In this document: in pieces, positions 8,369 to 18,210 of the stretch
How the letters are laid out: each line of letters starts with the position of its first letter
Numbering within the stretch: the first letter of the stretch is position 1
Origin: Halobacillus salinus
GTDB taxonomy: Bacteria; Bacillota; Bacilli; Bacillales; Halobacillaceae
DNA: 64,000 bases
Assembly: GCF_004684905.1 (NCBI RefSeq)
Contig: NZ_SRJC01000001.1
Location: 1,674,001-1,738,000, forward strand
Direction of reading: 5' to 3'
Made by a program: the position numbers and the translations under genes
Notes under the pieces: generated by a model
What the model was told of the DNA's origin: nothing
Seen by the model: only the letters and a program-made list of their open reading frames with translations
Database searches by the model: none

Positions 8369-10756
8369 TTATTCTGCGGGAGTGAGCATCAATTCCTGAC
8401 CAGACGTCTCTTGTAGAGACGTCTCATGATACGCCCCTTCTACCCAGTCATCAAATTGGTCGTGGTACCACGCACTCCGAAAGTGCCCTGACTGACCCGG
8501 TCCAACGATATGGTGACCTAACGAAGGTTTCGATAAATCTGATACGAATCTCCATGATGCTCCATGGTCAACGATTCCATCCTCTCCATAACCAGCTGCT
8601 CTCACCGTTACCCTACTGCCACTTACAGGCTTTGGTTCTTCCGGGTTGTAGAATCGTTCCAGGAACCCGATACTGGACAATGGATGAGTGAAGGCAACAG
8701 CATGTGCATCTCCCCATGTCCAGCGCTCCACGTCCTCTCCGAGGTCTTCTACCCGTTCGCTAATCATTCGGTTAAATGAAGTAGTCATTACTTGTTCGAT
8801 TCCGCCTGCTTCTGTTATCCAGACAGAGTCCTCCCCTTCTCGCACGTCTCGTAGCAGTTCATCCGTTGTTTGACCAGAACCGTGGAAAAGTCCTCTCATT
8901 TCCTCAGGTATTGAACTTTGGTATAGCACATCCTGTATGCTTGAGATCCAAGCGTGAAAAAGCAATGGTTGGGTGAGGTCCTTGTCATCTTCATAATTCC
9001 AACCCTCCAATAGACTGACAGCCTCTTCCTCCTGGTGTGATAGATTTTCGCGACTAAGATGACTCAGCATAAACGGTAGAAACTCTTCCGCCTGTAAGTT
9101 ATGAACGTCCATCTGCATCTCTTGAAAGTCTTCCACTTTCAAATTCTCTTTTCCTTCTAATAACTGTACAATTCGCTCATAACGATAGGGTTGAGCCCAG
9201 TTATGGCTGATATGATAAGGGTAATCGTCCCCAACCACTTTATTATTAGCAGTTGCGACAAATCCTTCTTCAGGATTCACTATACTCGGCAATTCATCAA
9301 ACGGGATATACCCTTTCCACTCATCCTCTTCTTTCCATCCGCGCATTGGTAGCAATGCATCATCAGGATTATCATAAATAGGAATCTGTCCATTCGCCTT
9401 GTAAGCGATCGTTCCGTCATTTGAAGCGAATACAAAGTTCTGCGCAGGAGCTAAGAACTTTTCAAGACCCTTTTCGAATTGATTCCAGTTAGTGGACCGA
9501 TTAATTTCGAGTATCGCTTCTAGTTCTGTCGTTGGATCTAACGCAGTCCAACGTAATGTCATGGATGTGTCTTTTCCACTCTGCTCAGCAAACTCACTTA
9601 CGATGGGACCATGTCTTGTTTCCGTCACTTCATAGTCAATGGTATCTGCATCTTTGACCTTAATAGGCTCTTTGTGAATGGTCGCTTCTTCCCATTCCTC
9701 CTCATAAAGGAACTCATCCGGGTTATCTGGATTCCTTTTTTCTAAATACAACTGCTGCACATCTGGTCCTACGTTCGTTACCCCCCAAGAAATATCACTG
9801 TTGTGACCTAGAATGATTCCTGGGATCCCAGCAAAGATGACACCAGAGACATTGTACTCCGGAGATTGTAGATGCATCTGATACCAAATGGAAGGTGTTG
9901 CCAACCCCAAATGAGGATCATCAGCAAGTAAAGGTGCACCTGATGATGTACGTTCTCCACTGACTACCCAATTGTTACTTCCATTGAATGCATGAGGAAT
10001 GACTGCATCCTTGAAACTCGAAGCAACGTCCACCTTACCGACCTCTCCTAAGATGGTTGGAGCCTTTTCCGGATACGTCGGGAATAATTCATAAGCTTTT
10101 TCTTCATTAAATTCGGATAATAAGTAATAGTTGAAAGCCTGTCGCTCCCAATGTCCCCCCAAGTCAAAAGCCATATACTTACCAACTGTCAATGAATCGA
10201 CAGGTTCCCAAGCTTCAGGTTCAATACCCATTAGAGCAAATTCTGGAGGAAGGCGATGATTAGTGCTCGCGTCATTTATATAAGCATTCACTCCATCTGA
10301 GAATGCCTCCAATGCATCCATGGACTCCTCTGAATAGCTAGTCAATGATGCTTCCGCTGCCCTACGAAGACCTAGTGTTCGGAAGTATTTATCCTGGTCC
10401 ACTGTAGCCTCCCCCACCACTTCGCTTAAAGTACCAGACGCCTGTCGTCTTGCTAGCTCCATCTGGAATAACCGGTCTTGGGCTTGAACATACCCTTGAG
10501 CAAGAAATAGGTCATGAGCATTCTCCGCTTTGATATGAGGGACACCCTGATCATCTCTCAATACCGTGACCTGCTCCTCCAATCCATTGATCTCTACTTC
10601 TCCTTGCACTTGGGGTAATGATCGATTTATGTAAACGTTTACAAAAATTAGCGCTATTGCGATCAACAAAACAACGATACCTACTGATATTAATGCGTAC
10701 TTCTTCCAAGGCTTCCTCTTTGGACTACGAACCTCAAATTCCTTGGCTGTTTCCAT
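8369..10756 (-). CDS. Penicillin acylase family Ntn-hydrolase, membrane-anchored
   Basis: The 795-residue precursor has an N-terminal signal anchor (residues ~20-43), so the enzyme acts at the outer face. The alpha part includes VLRDDQGVPHIKA and AQDRLFQME, and the autocatalytic cleavage site NGSNNW follows, giving Ser260 as the N-terminal nucleophile of the beta chain. Further family motifs are ADDPHLGL, NYED-type acidic turns and GGHFRSAWY-like C-terminal segments. The family hydrolyses amides such as penicillins or acyl-homoserine lactones; the real substrate here is unknown. A GGGGGCG-type SD precedes the ATG. Confidence 0.92.
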   Translation of the reverse strand: METAKEFEVRSPKRKPWKKYALISVGIVVLLIAIALIFVNVYINRSLPQVQGEVEINGLEEQVTVLRDDQGVPHIKAENAHDLFLAQGYVQAQDRLFQMELARRQASGTLSEVVGEATVDQDKYFRTLGLRRAAEASLTSYSEESMDALEAFSDGVNAYINDASTNHRLPPEFALMGIEPEAWEPVDSLTVGKYMAFDLGGHWERQAFNYYLLSEFNEEKAYELFPTYPEKAPTILGEVGKVDVASSFKDAVIPHAFNGSNNWVVSGERTSSGAPLLADDPHLGLATPSIWYQMHLQSPEYNVSGVIFAGIPGIILGHNSDISWGVTNVGPDVQQLYLEKRNPDNPDEFLYEEEWEEATIHKEPIKVKDADTIDYEVTETRHGPIVSEFAEQSGKDTSMTLRWTALDPTTELEAILEINRSTNWNQFEKGLEKFLAPAQNFVFASNDGTIAYKANGQIPIYDNPDDALLPMRGWKEEDEWKGYIPFDELPSIVNPEEGFVATANNKVVGDDYPYHISHNWAQPYRYERIVQLLEGKENLKVEDFQEMQMDVHNLQAEEFLPFMLSHLSRENLSHQEEEAVSLLEGWNYEDDKDLTQPLLFHAWISSIQDVLYQSSIPEEMRGLFHGSGQTTDELLRDVREGEDSVWITEAGGIEQVMTTSFNRMISERVEDLGEDVERWTWGDAHAVAFTHPLSSIGFLERFYNPEEPKPVSGSRVTVRAAGYGEDGIVDHGASWRFVSDLSKPSLGHHIVGPGQSGHFRSAWYHDQFDDWVEGAYHETSLQETSGQELMLTPAE

Positions 10757-10831
10757 TACTTCGCCCCCTAAATATCTTTTCCAATATTATATCTTAATTT
10801 TCTGAAAATAGAAAAGGAGAATTATTGAGAT

Positions 10832-10857
10832 GATTAACTTATTTTTATAAAGGGTAT
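10832..10857 (+). promoter_or_regulatory. Candidate sigma-B promoter for the aldo/keto reductase
   Basis: GATTAA (10832-10837), a 14-bp spacer, then GGGTAT (10852-10857). This is one mismatch from the B. subtilis sigma-B consensus GTTTAA-N14-GGGTAT. It lies 36 bp before the start codon. Confidence 0.7.
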
Positions 10858-10892
10858 CTTCATGAGTAGGAATTGTTTTGGAGGTGCTTGAA

Positions 10893-11897
10893 ATGGAAAA
10901 AATAAAAATTAGTGATACATCCCTAGAAGCTAGTAGAATTGGACTTGGTACGTGGGCTATTGGAGGATGGATGTGGGGTGGTACGGATGAAGAGCAATCC
11001 ATTAAAACGATCCACACCGCACTTGATAAAGGAATAAATCTAATTGATACAGCGCCAGTATACGGATTTGGCCGTTCGGAAGAAATTGTGGGCAAGGCAT
11101 TGAAACAATATGGTAAACGAGAAGATATTGTACTAGCAACAAAGGTCGGAATGGACTGGCAGGATGATTCTGTCTTTCGAAACGCGGGAACAGAGAGAAT
11201 CCATCAGGAAGTAGAAGACTCACTCAACCGTTTGCAAACTGACTATATTGATATTTATCAGGTTCACTGGCCGGACCCTATGACACCGATATACGAAACA
11301 GCGGAAGCACTGAATTACCTTTATAAACAAGGGAAAATCAGAGCAATAGGAGTCAGCAATTTCTCTCCAGAGCAGATGGATATATTCAGAGAAGCTGCTC
11401 CTTTACACACATTGCAACCTCCCTATAATCTGTTTGAAAGAGATATTGAAGACTCGACACTTCCCTATACAAAGGATCATAATATCACGACAATCAGCTA
11501 CGGGTCATTGTGTCGCGGTCTATTATCCGGCAAAATGTCTGAGAGTCGAGAGTTCGAAGGAGATGACCTTAGGAATAATGATCCTAAATTCCAACAGCCT
11601 CGTTTCCAACAATACCTGAGCGCTGTTGACGAACTCGATAAACTGGCTCAGGATCGATTCGGTAAACGTGTACTTCATTTAGCATTGCGCTGGGTATTGG
11701 ACCAGCCAGGATCAGGAATTGCCTTGATGGGCGGTCGACGTCCGGATCAACTTGACCCGGTAGAAGACGTATCGGACTTTCAGATTGATACAGAAACACT
11801 ACATGATATCGATGAGATACTTCTTAAACATGTGAAAGATCCTATCGGTCCAGAATTCATGGCTCCACCTGACCGACAAGACCTGGGTCTAAAATAA
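10893..11897 (+). CDS. Aldo/keto reductase, YhdN (GSP69)-like
   Basis: The 334-residue TIM-barrel NADPH oxidoreductase reduces aldehydes or ketones. The catalytic tetrad is visible: Asp in LIDTAPVYG, Tyr in the same motif, Lys in LATKVG, His in YQVHWPD. The C-terminal GGRRPDQLDPV fits the phosphate-binding loop. The ATG at 10893 follows GGAGGTG; an upstream in-frame codon at 10878 has no SD. The start GLGTWAIGGWMWGGTDE strongly resembles B. subtilis YhdN, a general stress protein, which agrees with the sigma-B-type promoter upstream. Confidence 0.92.
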   Translation: MEKIKISDTSLEASRIGLGTWAIGGWMWGGTDEEQSIKTIHTALDKGINLIDTAPVYGFGRSEEIVGKALKQYGKREDIVLATKVGMDWQDDSVFRNAGTERIHQEVEDSLNRLQTDYIDIYQVHWPDPMTPIYETAEALNYLYKQGKIRAIGVSNFSPEQMDIFREAAPLHTLQPPYNLFERDIEDSTLPYTKDHNITTISYGSLCRGLLSGKMSESREFEGDDLRNNDPKFQQPRFQQYLSAVDELDKLAQDRFGKRVLHLALRWVLDQPGSGIALMGGRRPDQLDPVEDVSDFQIDTETLHDIDEILLKHVKDPIGPEFMAPPDRQDLGLK

Positions 11898-11906
11898 TGA
11901 AAATCC

Positions 11907-11932
11907 AAAGCCAGGCAGATGCCTGGCTTTTT
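11907..11932 (+). terminator. Rho-independent terminator
   Basis: AAAGCCAGGC pairs with GCCTGGCTTT around an AGAT loop, followed by a short T-run. Confidence 0.85.
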
Positions 11933-12010
11933 GGCTGCAAAAAAAGTGAAACTTATCTCTCTTTAATAACGTAGTTAAAACGTACATCAAAGAAAGTTGG
12001 AGGTCCACTT

Positions 12011-12487
12011 ATGGAAATCATTATCTGGGTTATTATCATCGCTTGTTTCATAGCAAGTTTCGCAAGTATTATATTTCCGATCATCCCCGCTCCTCTCGTG
12101 CTCTGGATCGGATTTTTAGGGTACTTCTTCTTTATAGACGGAGATTCATTGTCCATGTTCTTTTGGATAGGCGTTGTTGTTTTAACAATCGTTCTCATTG
12201 TATCCGATATTATTGCTAACAGTTACTTTGTGAAAAAGTATGGCGGTAGCAAGTGGGGAGAGCGATTAGCAGCAATAGGTGTCATCATAGGATCTTTCAT
12301 CATACCTCCTTTCGGGATCATCATCGTGCCATTTGTACTGGTGATTATCACGGAATTGGTCCAGAAACGGACAACAAATGAGGCTATGAAAGCCGCAATA
12401 GGGTCGCTTCTTGGCTTCTTGAGTGGTACGGTTGCAAAAATTATCATTCAACTGATCATGATCGTATGGTTCTTTTTAGATATCTGA
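12011..12487 (+). CDS. DUF456 family membrane protein
   Basis: The 158-residue, very hydrophobic protein has about five TM segments and Gly/Pro-rich repeats (IIFPIIPAPLVLWIG; GSFIIPPFGIIIVPFV) characteristic of DUF456. GGAGGT precedes the ATG. Function is unknown; it is monocistronic and ends at a terminator. Confidence 0.82.
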   Translation: MEIIIWVIIIACFIASFASIIFPIIPAPLVLWIGFLGYFFFIDGDSLSMFFWIGVVVLTIVLIVSDIIANSYFVKKYGGSKWGERLAAIGVIIGSFIIPPFGIIIVPFVLVIITELVQKRTTNEAMKAAIGSLLGFLSGTVAKIIIQLIMIVWFFLDI

Positions 12488-12493
12488 ACAGCA

Positions 12494-12537
12494 AAAAAGA
12501 AACGTTCAGCTTCATTCAAGCTGAACGTTTCTTTTTA
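12494..12537. terminator. Bidirectional terminator
   Basis: A 17-18-bp stem (AAAGAAACGTTCAGCTT with its complement) has A- and T-runs on both sides, between convergent genes. Confidence 0.9.
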
Positions 12538-12543
12538 TTTTAT

Positions 12544-13011
12544 CTAAGACCGCCCCATACCTCTAAGAAATCCTAGCATCATCGTCAGGCTACGGTTCAC
12601 ATCTGGATCCTTTAAAGCCTTCATCACATCTAGTACGTTAGACTTTTCATCTGATGGTACTTGTTCCATTTCTTCAATCCCTTTATTCAACCGCTTCGTG
12701 AGGTCACGAATTCCATTTACATCCAGTTCGCCTATCAGGAAAATTAAACTCGGTAAATTCTCAAGAAGTGGTGTGTACTGCTCTTTACTAATCTCTTGAA
12801 CAACCCGTTCTAAAGCCGTTCGTTTTGCATTCGTAAAAGCATAAGCAGTATCAAGAGTTCCGCCTTCTTCCAAAGCCTTTAACAGTTGTATGCCTTTTAA
12901 AATAGCATCTTTATTGTCAGCGACCGCTTCTTTCACTTCCGCAAAATCTTTGTCCCTTTTCTCTTCTTCAGATACGGAGTACCGATTAATATTTGTAATA
13001 GCCTTCCCCAT
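12544..13011 (-). CDS. DUF1641 protein associated with formate dehydrogenase (YrhD-like)
   Basis: The 155-residue soluble, helical protein resembles B. subtilis YrhD, encoded next to the formate dehydrogenase YrhE. The region FLIGELDVNGIRDLTKRLNK and the C-terminal LGFLRGMG motif are typical of DUF1641. The ATG at 13011 overlaps the fdhA stop by one base (TAATG), so the two are translationally coupled. It probably helps assembly or membrane association of the enzyme; this is inference from linkage. Confidence 0.85.
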   Translation of the reverse strand: MGKAITNINRYSVSEEEKRDKDFAEVKEAVADNKDAILKGIQLLKALEEGGTLDTAYAFTNAKRTALERVVQEISKEQYTPLLENLPSLIFLIGELDVNGIRDLTKRLNKGIEEMEQVPSDEKSNVLDVMKALKDPDVNRSLTMMLGFLRGMGRS

Positions 13012-15956
13012 TAGCGCCTCACCTGACTTCCTGGAAATTGATAATCTTCCCTCTTCCACTTATCCTCAACTCTTACGCTTATTTGTGGAACAGGATGACC
13101 ACGACGATGGTTGTTCGGAGGAATCGGAGACTTCCCTTTCTTCTTCAACACTTTCATCTTCACTGCTATTTCCTTATAGGCTGGTGTATTCGTGTCTTTA
13201 TCCACTCGATTATCAGTAAGGAAATTGACTGCCGATTTTCCACTATCGTTAAGAGGTAGAAAAATCTCTTTTCCTTTCACGCGATCGGTCACAGTGACAA
13301 CGCCTGTCGCTTCTCCCGATTCCGAAATCAGCTTCACTTCAGCACCTTCTGATATTCCTCGTTCTTTTGCCAACTCCTCGGAAACTTCTATGAAAGCATT
13401 CGGAGTCTTTCTGGCAATCCCTTCGGACTTATACGTCATGTTCCCTTCGTGAAAGTGTTCCAGTAAGCGACCATTATTGACATGAAGGTCGTATTCTTCA
13501 CTCGTATCGTACTGCAATTCAAATTCAAGCGGGAATAACTTCGCCTTTTTATCCTTGAATGGGAATCCATCCGTGAATAGCAAAGGTTCATCCGTCCCGT
13601 CTGCTTGAACCGGCCACTGCAGCGTTTGATACCCTTGTAAACGTTCATAACTAACACCAGCAAACATCTCCGCAAGACCTGCTGCTTCTTCCATGATTTG
13701 AGATGGGTGGGAATATCCCCAATCAAACCCAAGCGCTTGTGCGATAAGTTGAATGATCTGCCAATCAGGCTTTGTTCCTTCTAACGGTTCTAAAGCTTTA
13801 TATAGACGTTGAATACGTCGTTCGGTGTTTGTGAAAGTACCATCCTTCTCAAGACTAGGAGAAGCCGGTAATACAACGTCTGCATACTCTGCAGTCTTCG
13901 TCAAAAACAGGTCTTGTACAATGAATAGATCCAACTTCTCAAACGCGGCGGTAACGTAATTAATGTTAGCGTCCACTATCCCAGTGTCCTCTCCCATAAC
14001 GTACATTGCGGAAAGATCACCGTCATGGATCGCCTCAATCATTTGGTGATTATCCTTTCCAGTACCACCAGGGAGCTCAACACCCCAGGCTTTTTCATAT
14101 TTTCCACGTACGTCCTCATCCGTGGTTTTTTCATAACCGACATAGAAGCTCGGCATACTTCCAAAATCACTACACCCTTGAACATTATTATGACCACGCA
14201 GAGGGTACGCACCAGTTCCCGGTTTGCCATAATTGCCAGTGATCAGCAACAAGTTGGAAATCGCCGTACTAGTATCCGCTCCACGCATGTGCTGCGTGAC
14301 ACCCATCGCCCAACAGACAGCTACAGATTCTGCATGCGCAATGGTATCTGCGAGCTGCTTCAACTCTTCTATAGATATCCCTGTCATGTCAGATGCATAC
14401 TCTAACGTGAAAGGCTCAAGGCTTTCACGGTATTCTTCAAAGTGATTCACCCAATTTTCGAGGAAAGAACGATCTTCCCATCCCTGATCCAAAATGTACT
14501 TGGTTACAGCAGACAACCAGACTAGATCTGTTCCGGACTTCGGTTGAATGAACTTGTCTGCCCTCTTTGCCATTTCATGTTTTCTCAAATCAAAAACGTA
14601 GAGCTTTTGGTTAAAGAGTTTTTGCGACCGTTTAATGCGGGAAGCAAGAACCGGGTGGGATTCTGCCGTATTGGACCCAATCGTCATGACGAGTTCCGCT
14701 GAGGCAATATCATCGATCGATCCAGAGTCCCCACCGTGACCTACTGTACGGAACAATCCTTTTGTGGCTGGTGTTTGACAATAGCGAGAGCAGTTATCGA
14801 TATTATTTGTTCCAATTACTTGGCGAGCCAGTTTCTGCATCAAGTAGGATTCTTCATTGGTCGCTTTAGATGATGAAATGAATCCAAGGTGATCGGAACC
14901 TTTCTCCGCTTTGATCTCTTTCATCCGTTTTGCTACGAAACCAATCGCTTCTTCCCATTCAACTTCTTCAAAATGGTCTCCTTTTCTCAATAAAGGTCTC
15001 TGCAATCGCTCTTCACTATTAACATAATCCCATCCGAATTTACCTTTCACACAAGTAGAAATTCCATTGGCAGGCGATTCTGGATGTGGTTCAACTTTCA
15101 AGACTTCCCGATCCTTTGTCCATACATCGAATGAGCAGCCTACTCCACAATACGTACAGACCGTTTTCGTCTTCTTAATTCGGGACTCACGCATTTCAGC
15201 TTCTGTGTCGGACACTGCAAACAGTGGCCCGTAACCCGTCTCAACTTTCTTGGTCAATTCAATCATGGATTTAAGAATGCCTGGTTTCTGATCAGTCAAG
15301 AAGCCAGCCTCTCCCTCCATCCCTTTTTCCATCATTGCATTACAAGGGCAAACTGTAGAACACTGCCCACAGTTCACACATGAAGATTGATCAATCGGGA
15401 CGTCGTTATCCCATATGACTCTCGGCTCTTGGCGTTCCCAATCAATCGTTAACGTTTCATTGACTTGGACATCTTGGCAAACTTCTACACAGCGCCCACA
15501 TAAAATACATTGATCTGGGTCGTAACGGTAAAAAGATCCCGATTCATCCCGATTGTATGTGGTAGGTTGAAATGGTCTTGACTGGTGTTCGAGGCCGAAT
15601 TCGGCCATTGTATTATGGATTTCACACGAGCCGTTATTATAATCGCAAACGGTACAATACAACTCGTGCTTCTCTAGGATTCTATCGAGCGCCTCTTTCT
15701 GTGATTTATGTACATGAGGCAGCTCTGTCTGCACACTCATTCCAGCTTCAACTGTTTGCCCACAAGCCCTTACAAGCTCTCCATTCACCTGAACTATGCA
15801 AGTATCACATGTTTGAATAGACCCAAGCGACTCTGTATAGCAGATTGCCGGGACACTTTGCCCAGAAGACTGGATTAACTCCAAAAGGTTCTGGCCGGGC
15901 TCTCCCAAATACTCGGTTCCATTTATTGTAACTACTGTATGATCGCGTTCAATCAA
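13011..15956 (-). CDS. fdhA: Formate dehydrogenase catalytic subunit (molybdopterin, multi-FeS)
   Basis: The enzyme oxidises formate to CO2 with a bis-MGD molybdenum/tungsten cofactor. Order of domains: N-terminal [2Fe-2S] ([15 protein letters not shown]), His-Cys FeS segment ([15 protein letters not shown]), two ferredoxin clusters ([22 protein letters not shown]), the [4Fe-4S] of the molybdo-domain (CTYCGVGC), then the catalytic site SRYCQTP with cysteine (not selenocysteine) near residue 390. The C-terminal molybdopterin-dinucleotide domain ends the ~981 residues. The TTG at 15956 fits AAAGGAGG with a 7-nt spacing better than a TTG at 15962. The start overlaps the 3' end of fdhD. It is close to B. 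subtilis YrhE. Confidence 0.94.
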   Translation of the reverse strand: MIERDHTVVTINGTEYLGEPGQNLLELIQSSGQSVPAICYTESLGSIQTCDTCIVQVNGELVRACGQTVEAGMSVQTELPHVHKSQKEALDRILEKHELYCTVCDYNNGSCEIHNTMAEFGLEHQSRPFQPTTYNRDESGSFYRYDPDQCILCGRCVEVCQDVQVNETLTIDWERQEPRVIWDNDVPIDQSSCVNCGQCSTVCPCNAMMEKGMEGEAGFLTDQKPGILKSMIELTKKVETGYGPLFAVSDTEAEMRESRIKKTKTVCTYCGVGCSFDVWTKDREVLKVEPHPESPANGISTCVKGKFGWDYVNSEERLQRPLLRKGDHFEEVEWEEAIGFVAKRMKEIKAEKGSDHLGFISSSKATNEESYLMQKLARQVIGTNNIDNCSRYCQTPATKGLFRTVGHGGDSGSIDDIASAELVMTIGSNTAESHPVLASRIKRSQKLFNQKLYVFDLRKHEMAKRADKFIQPKSGTDLVWLSAVTKYILDQGWEDRSFLENWVNHFEEYRESLEPFTLEYASDMTGISIEELKQLADTIAHAESVAVCWAMGVTQHMRGADTSTAISNLLLITGNYGKPGTGAYPLRGHNNVQGCSDFGSMPSFYVGYEKTTDEDVRGKYEKAWGVELPGGTGKDNHQMIEAIHDGDLSAMYVMGEDTGIVDANINYVTAAFEKLDLFIVQDLFLTKTAEYADVVLPASPSLEKDGTFTNTERRIQRLYKALEPLEGTKPDWQIIQLIAQALGFDWGYSHPSQIMEEAAGLAEMFAGVSYERLQGYQTLQWPVQADGTDEPLLFTDGFPFKDKKAKLFPLEFELQYDTSEEYDLHVNNGRLLEHFHEGNMTYKSEGIARKTPNAFIEVSEELAKERGISEGAEVKLISESGEATGVVTVTDRVKGKEIFLPLNDSGKSAVNFLTDNRVDKDTNTPAYKEIAVKMKVLKKKGKSPIPPNNHRRGHPVPQISVRVEDKWKREDYQFPGSQVRR

Positions 15957-16782
15957 CGTCAATTCCTCCTTTGTTCATTTCTGCAAATGACGGAGCGACA
16001 TCTGTTTTCAATCGCTCTGGATGAGTGTACACATTCATCCGATCGTCTCGTACAAAACCGATTGCTGTGATGTTCAAATCCTCTGCTAGTTTGAGAGCGA
16101 GGTCGGTGGGTGCTGACTTGGAAAGCAGAAATCCAATCCCCATTTTCGAAATTTTCAAGAGAACCTCAGAAGAGATTCTTCCACTGAATAAAACGGTGTG
16201 TTCTTTGTTCCTTAATTGATGAAGAATCATGTGTCCGAGTAACTTGTCCAAAGCATTATGACGCCCTATATCTGCAAAAGTAACCTCAAGCCCCTCTCTT
16301 GTTGCAATGGAGGCTTGATGCACACCACCAGTCTTTTTGAACACTTGAGCTTCTGCGTGGAATTGTTTCATTAACTGAAGGCAGACTTCCGGCTCCAACT
16401 GGAAATGGTTCATAATCGTTCTTGCGGTTTTGGCATCACTCTGAAAATAGAATGCACGACTTTTTCCGCAGCATGACCCGATCCATCTCTTTTCCATCGT
16501 GGAGACGACCGGCACCTCTTTTGTTAGTTCGATATAAGCGAAACCTGTGTCCTCGTCTATAGACAGACTGGAAATATCTTCTTTACGACGTATGATGCCC
16601 TCAGAAGCTAGAAAACCGATGACAAGAACCTCCAAATCTAAAGGAGAGCAGACCATGGTGGCGAATTCCTTCCCGTTCACAACGAGTGTAAGAGGGAATT
16701 CGACAGCCACTTCATCCTGGAGCTCCGTCACCTCCCCGCACTCAACCCGCGATACATTCCATAAGCTAGTTCCTTGTTTCAT
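15949..16782 (-). CDS. fdhD: FdhD sulfurtransferase for formate dehydrogenase
   Basis: FdhD delivers sulfur to the molybdenum cofactor of formate dehydrogenase, which is required for activity. The 277-residue protein has the conserved [10 protein letters not shown] cysteine motif, and [13 protein letters not shown] and [11 protein letters not shown] further on. It is the first gene of the operon fdhD-fdhA-DUF1641, whose genes overlap. The SD before the ATG is weak (GGGGTG). Confidence 0.94.
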   Translation of the reverse strand: MKQGTSLWNVSRVECGEVTELQDEVAVEFPLTLVVNGKEFATMVCSPLDLEVLVIGFLASEGIIRRKEDISSLSIDEDTGFAYIELTKEVPVVSTMEKRWIGSCCGKSRAFYFQSDAKTARTIMNHFQLEPEVCLQLMKQFHAEAQVFKKTGGVHQASIATREGLEVTFADIGRHNALDKLLGHMILHQLRNKEHTVLFSGRISSEVLLKISKMGIGFLLSKSAPTDLALKLAEDLNITAIGFVRDDRMNVYTHPERLKTDVAPSFAEMNKGGIDVD

Positions 16783-16871
16783 AGATACGCTTCACCCCAA
16801 ACCATAGTAATCTATATTTTACCTATATCTGCAAGAATCAAACCTTTAATCGATTGTAGGCTTCTTCAAAT

Positions 16872-16897
16872 AAAAAAAGGCAGCCGTAGCTACCTTT
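16872..16897 (-). terminator. Terminator overlapping the end of the ArsR-like gene
   Basis: On the minus strand, AAAGGTAGC pairs with GCTGCCTTT around TACG, followed by T7. The stop codon of the regulator gene lies within the stem. Confidence 0.8.
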
Positions 16898-17480
16898 CCA
16901 CCTTCATTGGCCACATTTCGACCGGGTTCCTCTCATAGCGGTTATGTTCACGATACATAAACTGCTGCATAATCCATTCTCTCCTTACAGTGGCAAAGTC
17001 ATCGAAGAATGTTTGAATGTAATCATTGATCTCTTTCTCTTCGTATACTCTTCCCTCTTCCAGCCCCTGAACAAAATAAGATAAAATGACGAGTTTCTTT
17101 TTCAACTGTCTCGGAAGCTGCTTCAATTGTCCATCTTCCGTCATGAAGTTTTGTAAAATCCGTTGTTGCTCTTGATTGGTCATTTTCATTTCGCTTGCCT
17201 GCATTGATTGATCATCTCCTAATTTCAGAATGGAGGTAGCCATCAGTTCCAATGTTTTCTCGTTCAGATAATAGTAGATGGTGTTCTTGTCACGTCTTGT
17301 GTAAACCATCCCTGTATCCCTTAATCGCTTAAGGTGATGGGTAATCGTCGGTGCCCTCAATCCGAGTTTATCTGCAAGAACTTGATTGTGAAGCGGGCCA
17401 TTCCTAAGCAAAGCGATGATACGAAGCCTGGTAGGATCGCCTACTGCTTTATGAAATGCGACCATTTTCTCTAATTGCAT
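16890..17480 (-). CDS. ArsR-family HTH regulator with C-terminal DUF2087
   Basis: The 196-residue protein has an N-terminal winged helix (VGDPTRLRIIALLRNGPLHN, then LGLRAPTITHHLKRLRDTGM) typical of ArsR regulators, and a C-terminal DUF2087 domain (FDDFATVRREWIMQQFMYRE). No metal-binding cysteine cluster is seen, so a non-metal ligand is likely. A perfect palindromic operator lies 29 bp upstream, suggesting autoregulation. The direct target besides itself is not evident. Confidence 0.88.
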   Translation of the reverse strand: MQLEKMVAFHKAVGDPTRLRIIALLRNGPLHNQVLADKLGLRAPTITHHLKRLRDTGMVYTRRDKNTIYYYLNEKTLELMATSILKLGDDQSMQASEMKMTNQEQQRILQNFMTEDGQLKQLPRQLKKKLVILSYFVQGLEEGRVYEEKEINDYIQTFFDDFATVRREWIMQQFMYREHNRYERNPVEMWPMKVER

Positions 17481-17508
17481 AAGATTGCCCCCTTATTTAT
17501 TAAATGAC

Positions 17509-17538
17509 TATCTAATTAGATTATAGTCTAATTAGATA
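17509..17538. promoter_or_regulatory. Palindromic operator upstream of the ArsR-like gene
   Basis: A 12-bp arm (TATCTAATTAGA) is repeated as a perfect inverted repeat across a 6-bp spacer. Each arm itself contains the 10-bp palindrome TCTAATTAGA, the two copies spaced 16 bp apart. It lies 29 bp upstream of the regulator start. Confidence 0.7.
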
Positions 17539-17540
17539 CA

Positions 17541-17568
17541 AAAATCAAAACGCTCTAAGTTGAGCGTT
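17541..17568 (-). terminator. Terminator after thiT
   Basis: On the minus strand, AACGCTC pairs with GAGCGTT across a 6-nt loop and is followed by TTGATTTTTG. It ends the esterase-thiT transcript before the ArsR operator. Confidence 0.75.
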
Positions 17569-17574
17569 ATAGAT

Positions 17575-18141
17575 TCACGATAATAGAAGTTTTGGTCGCT
17601 TAGAGAGTAACAAAATCATAACAAGTGTGCTTAATAGGAATGCCGGTAACATGTAGCCCCCATTATACACTAAAGAATATAGCCATACGGGTTGGCCGGG
17701 AGGTGCTAAGGAGCCGTAAAAGATCAGGCCCGCCAGAAAGTGAGCAGCAAACCGCAGTACACTGCCTATGAAACACCCTAAGGTCATCCACAGGATCCAG
17801 CCTTTTTTCCGGTGTGCGCTGATCGCTTGTTGAACAGGACCTGAAACTATGCCTGATACACCTATTGCAGCAAATGCAATGAAGTAATCCAGCAGCGTCT
17901 GCATAATGGTCACTATATAGGCACCTGCAAAAATTTGATATAAGCCAAACAGCAGCCCTGTTGTCATTCCACCTTTCATGCCCCATCTAAATGCCATTAA
18001 GAAGACAGGAACCATCGAGAACGACACAGAACCGCCTTGCGCCCATACTTTAAAGGATAAGAATGGTATGACATCTAACAGTAGGGCAAGTGCTGCAAAA
18101 ATAGCGACCTCTACAAGAAACAAAATCCTACGGTGAAACAC
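17575..18141 (-). CDS. thiT: Thiamine transporter ThiT (ECF S component)
   Basis: The 188-residue membrane protein has six predicted TM segments. It is the substrate-binding S component that works with a general ECF module (encoded elsewhere) to import thiamine. Family signatures are VWAQGGSVSFSMVPVFLMAF and FRWGMKGGMTTG, plus the C-terminal SLVYNGGYMLPAFLLS. The GTG at 18141 follows AAGGAGG; the frame reaches an upstream GTG at 18174 without an SD. No TPP riboswitch is seen in the 69 bp to the preceding esterase gene, so it may be co-transcribed with that gene. Confidence 0.88.
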   Translation of the reverse strand: MFHRRILFLVEVAIFAALALLLDVIPFLSFKVWAQGGSVSFSMVPVFLMAFRWGMKGGMTTGLLFGLYQIFAGAYIVTIMQTLLDYFIAFAAIGVSGIVSGPVQQAISAHRKKGWILWMTLGCFIGSVLRFAAHFLAGLIFYGSLAPPGQPVWLYSLVYNGGYMLPAFLLSTLVMILLLSKRPKLLLS

Positions 18142-18210
18142 GAATACCCTTCCTCCTTGCTTAACAGACAGCACGATGAGACGAAAACAAAGAACGTACT
18201 GATTATCTTA

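Noticed and set aside
14025-14405. 126-codon antisense frame within fdhA
   Set aside because: It lies wholly inside a strongly supported gene on the other strand, has no ribosome binding site and no domain.
18142-18210. TPP riboswitch before thiT
   Set aside because: The 69-bp gap to the esterase gene has no CUGAGA/ACCUGA core and is too short.
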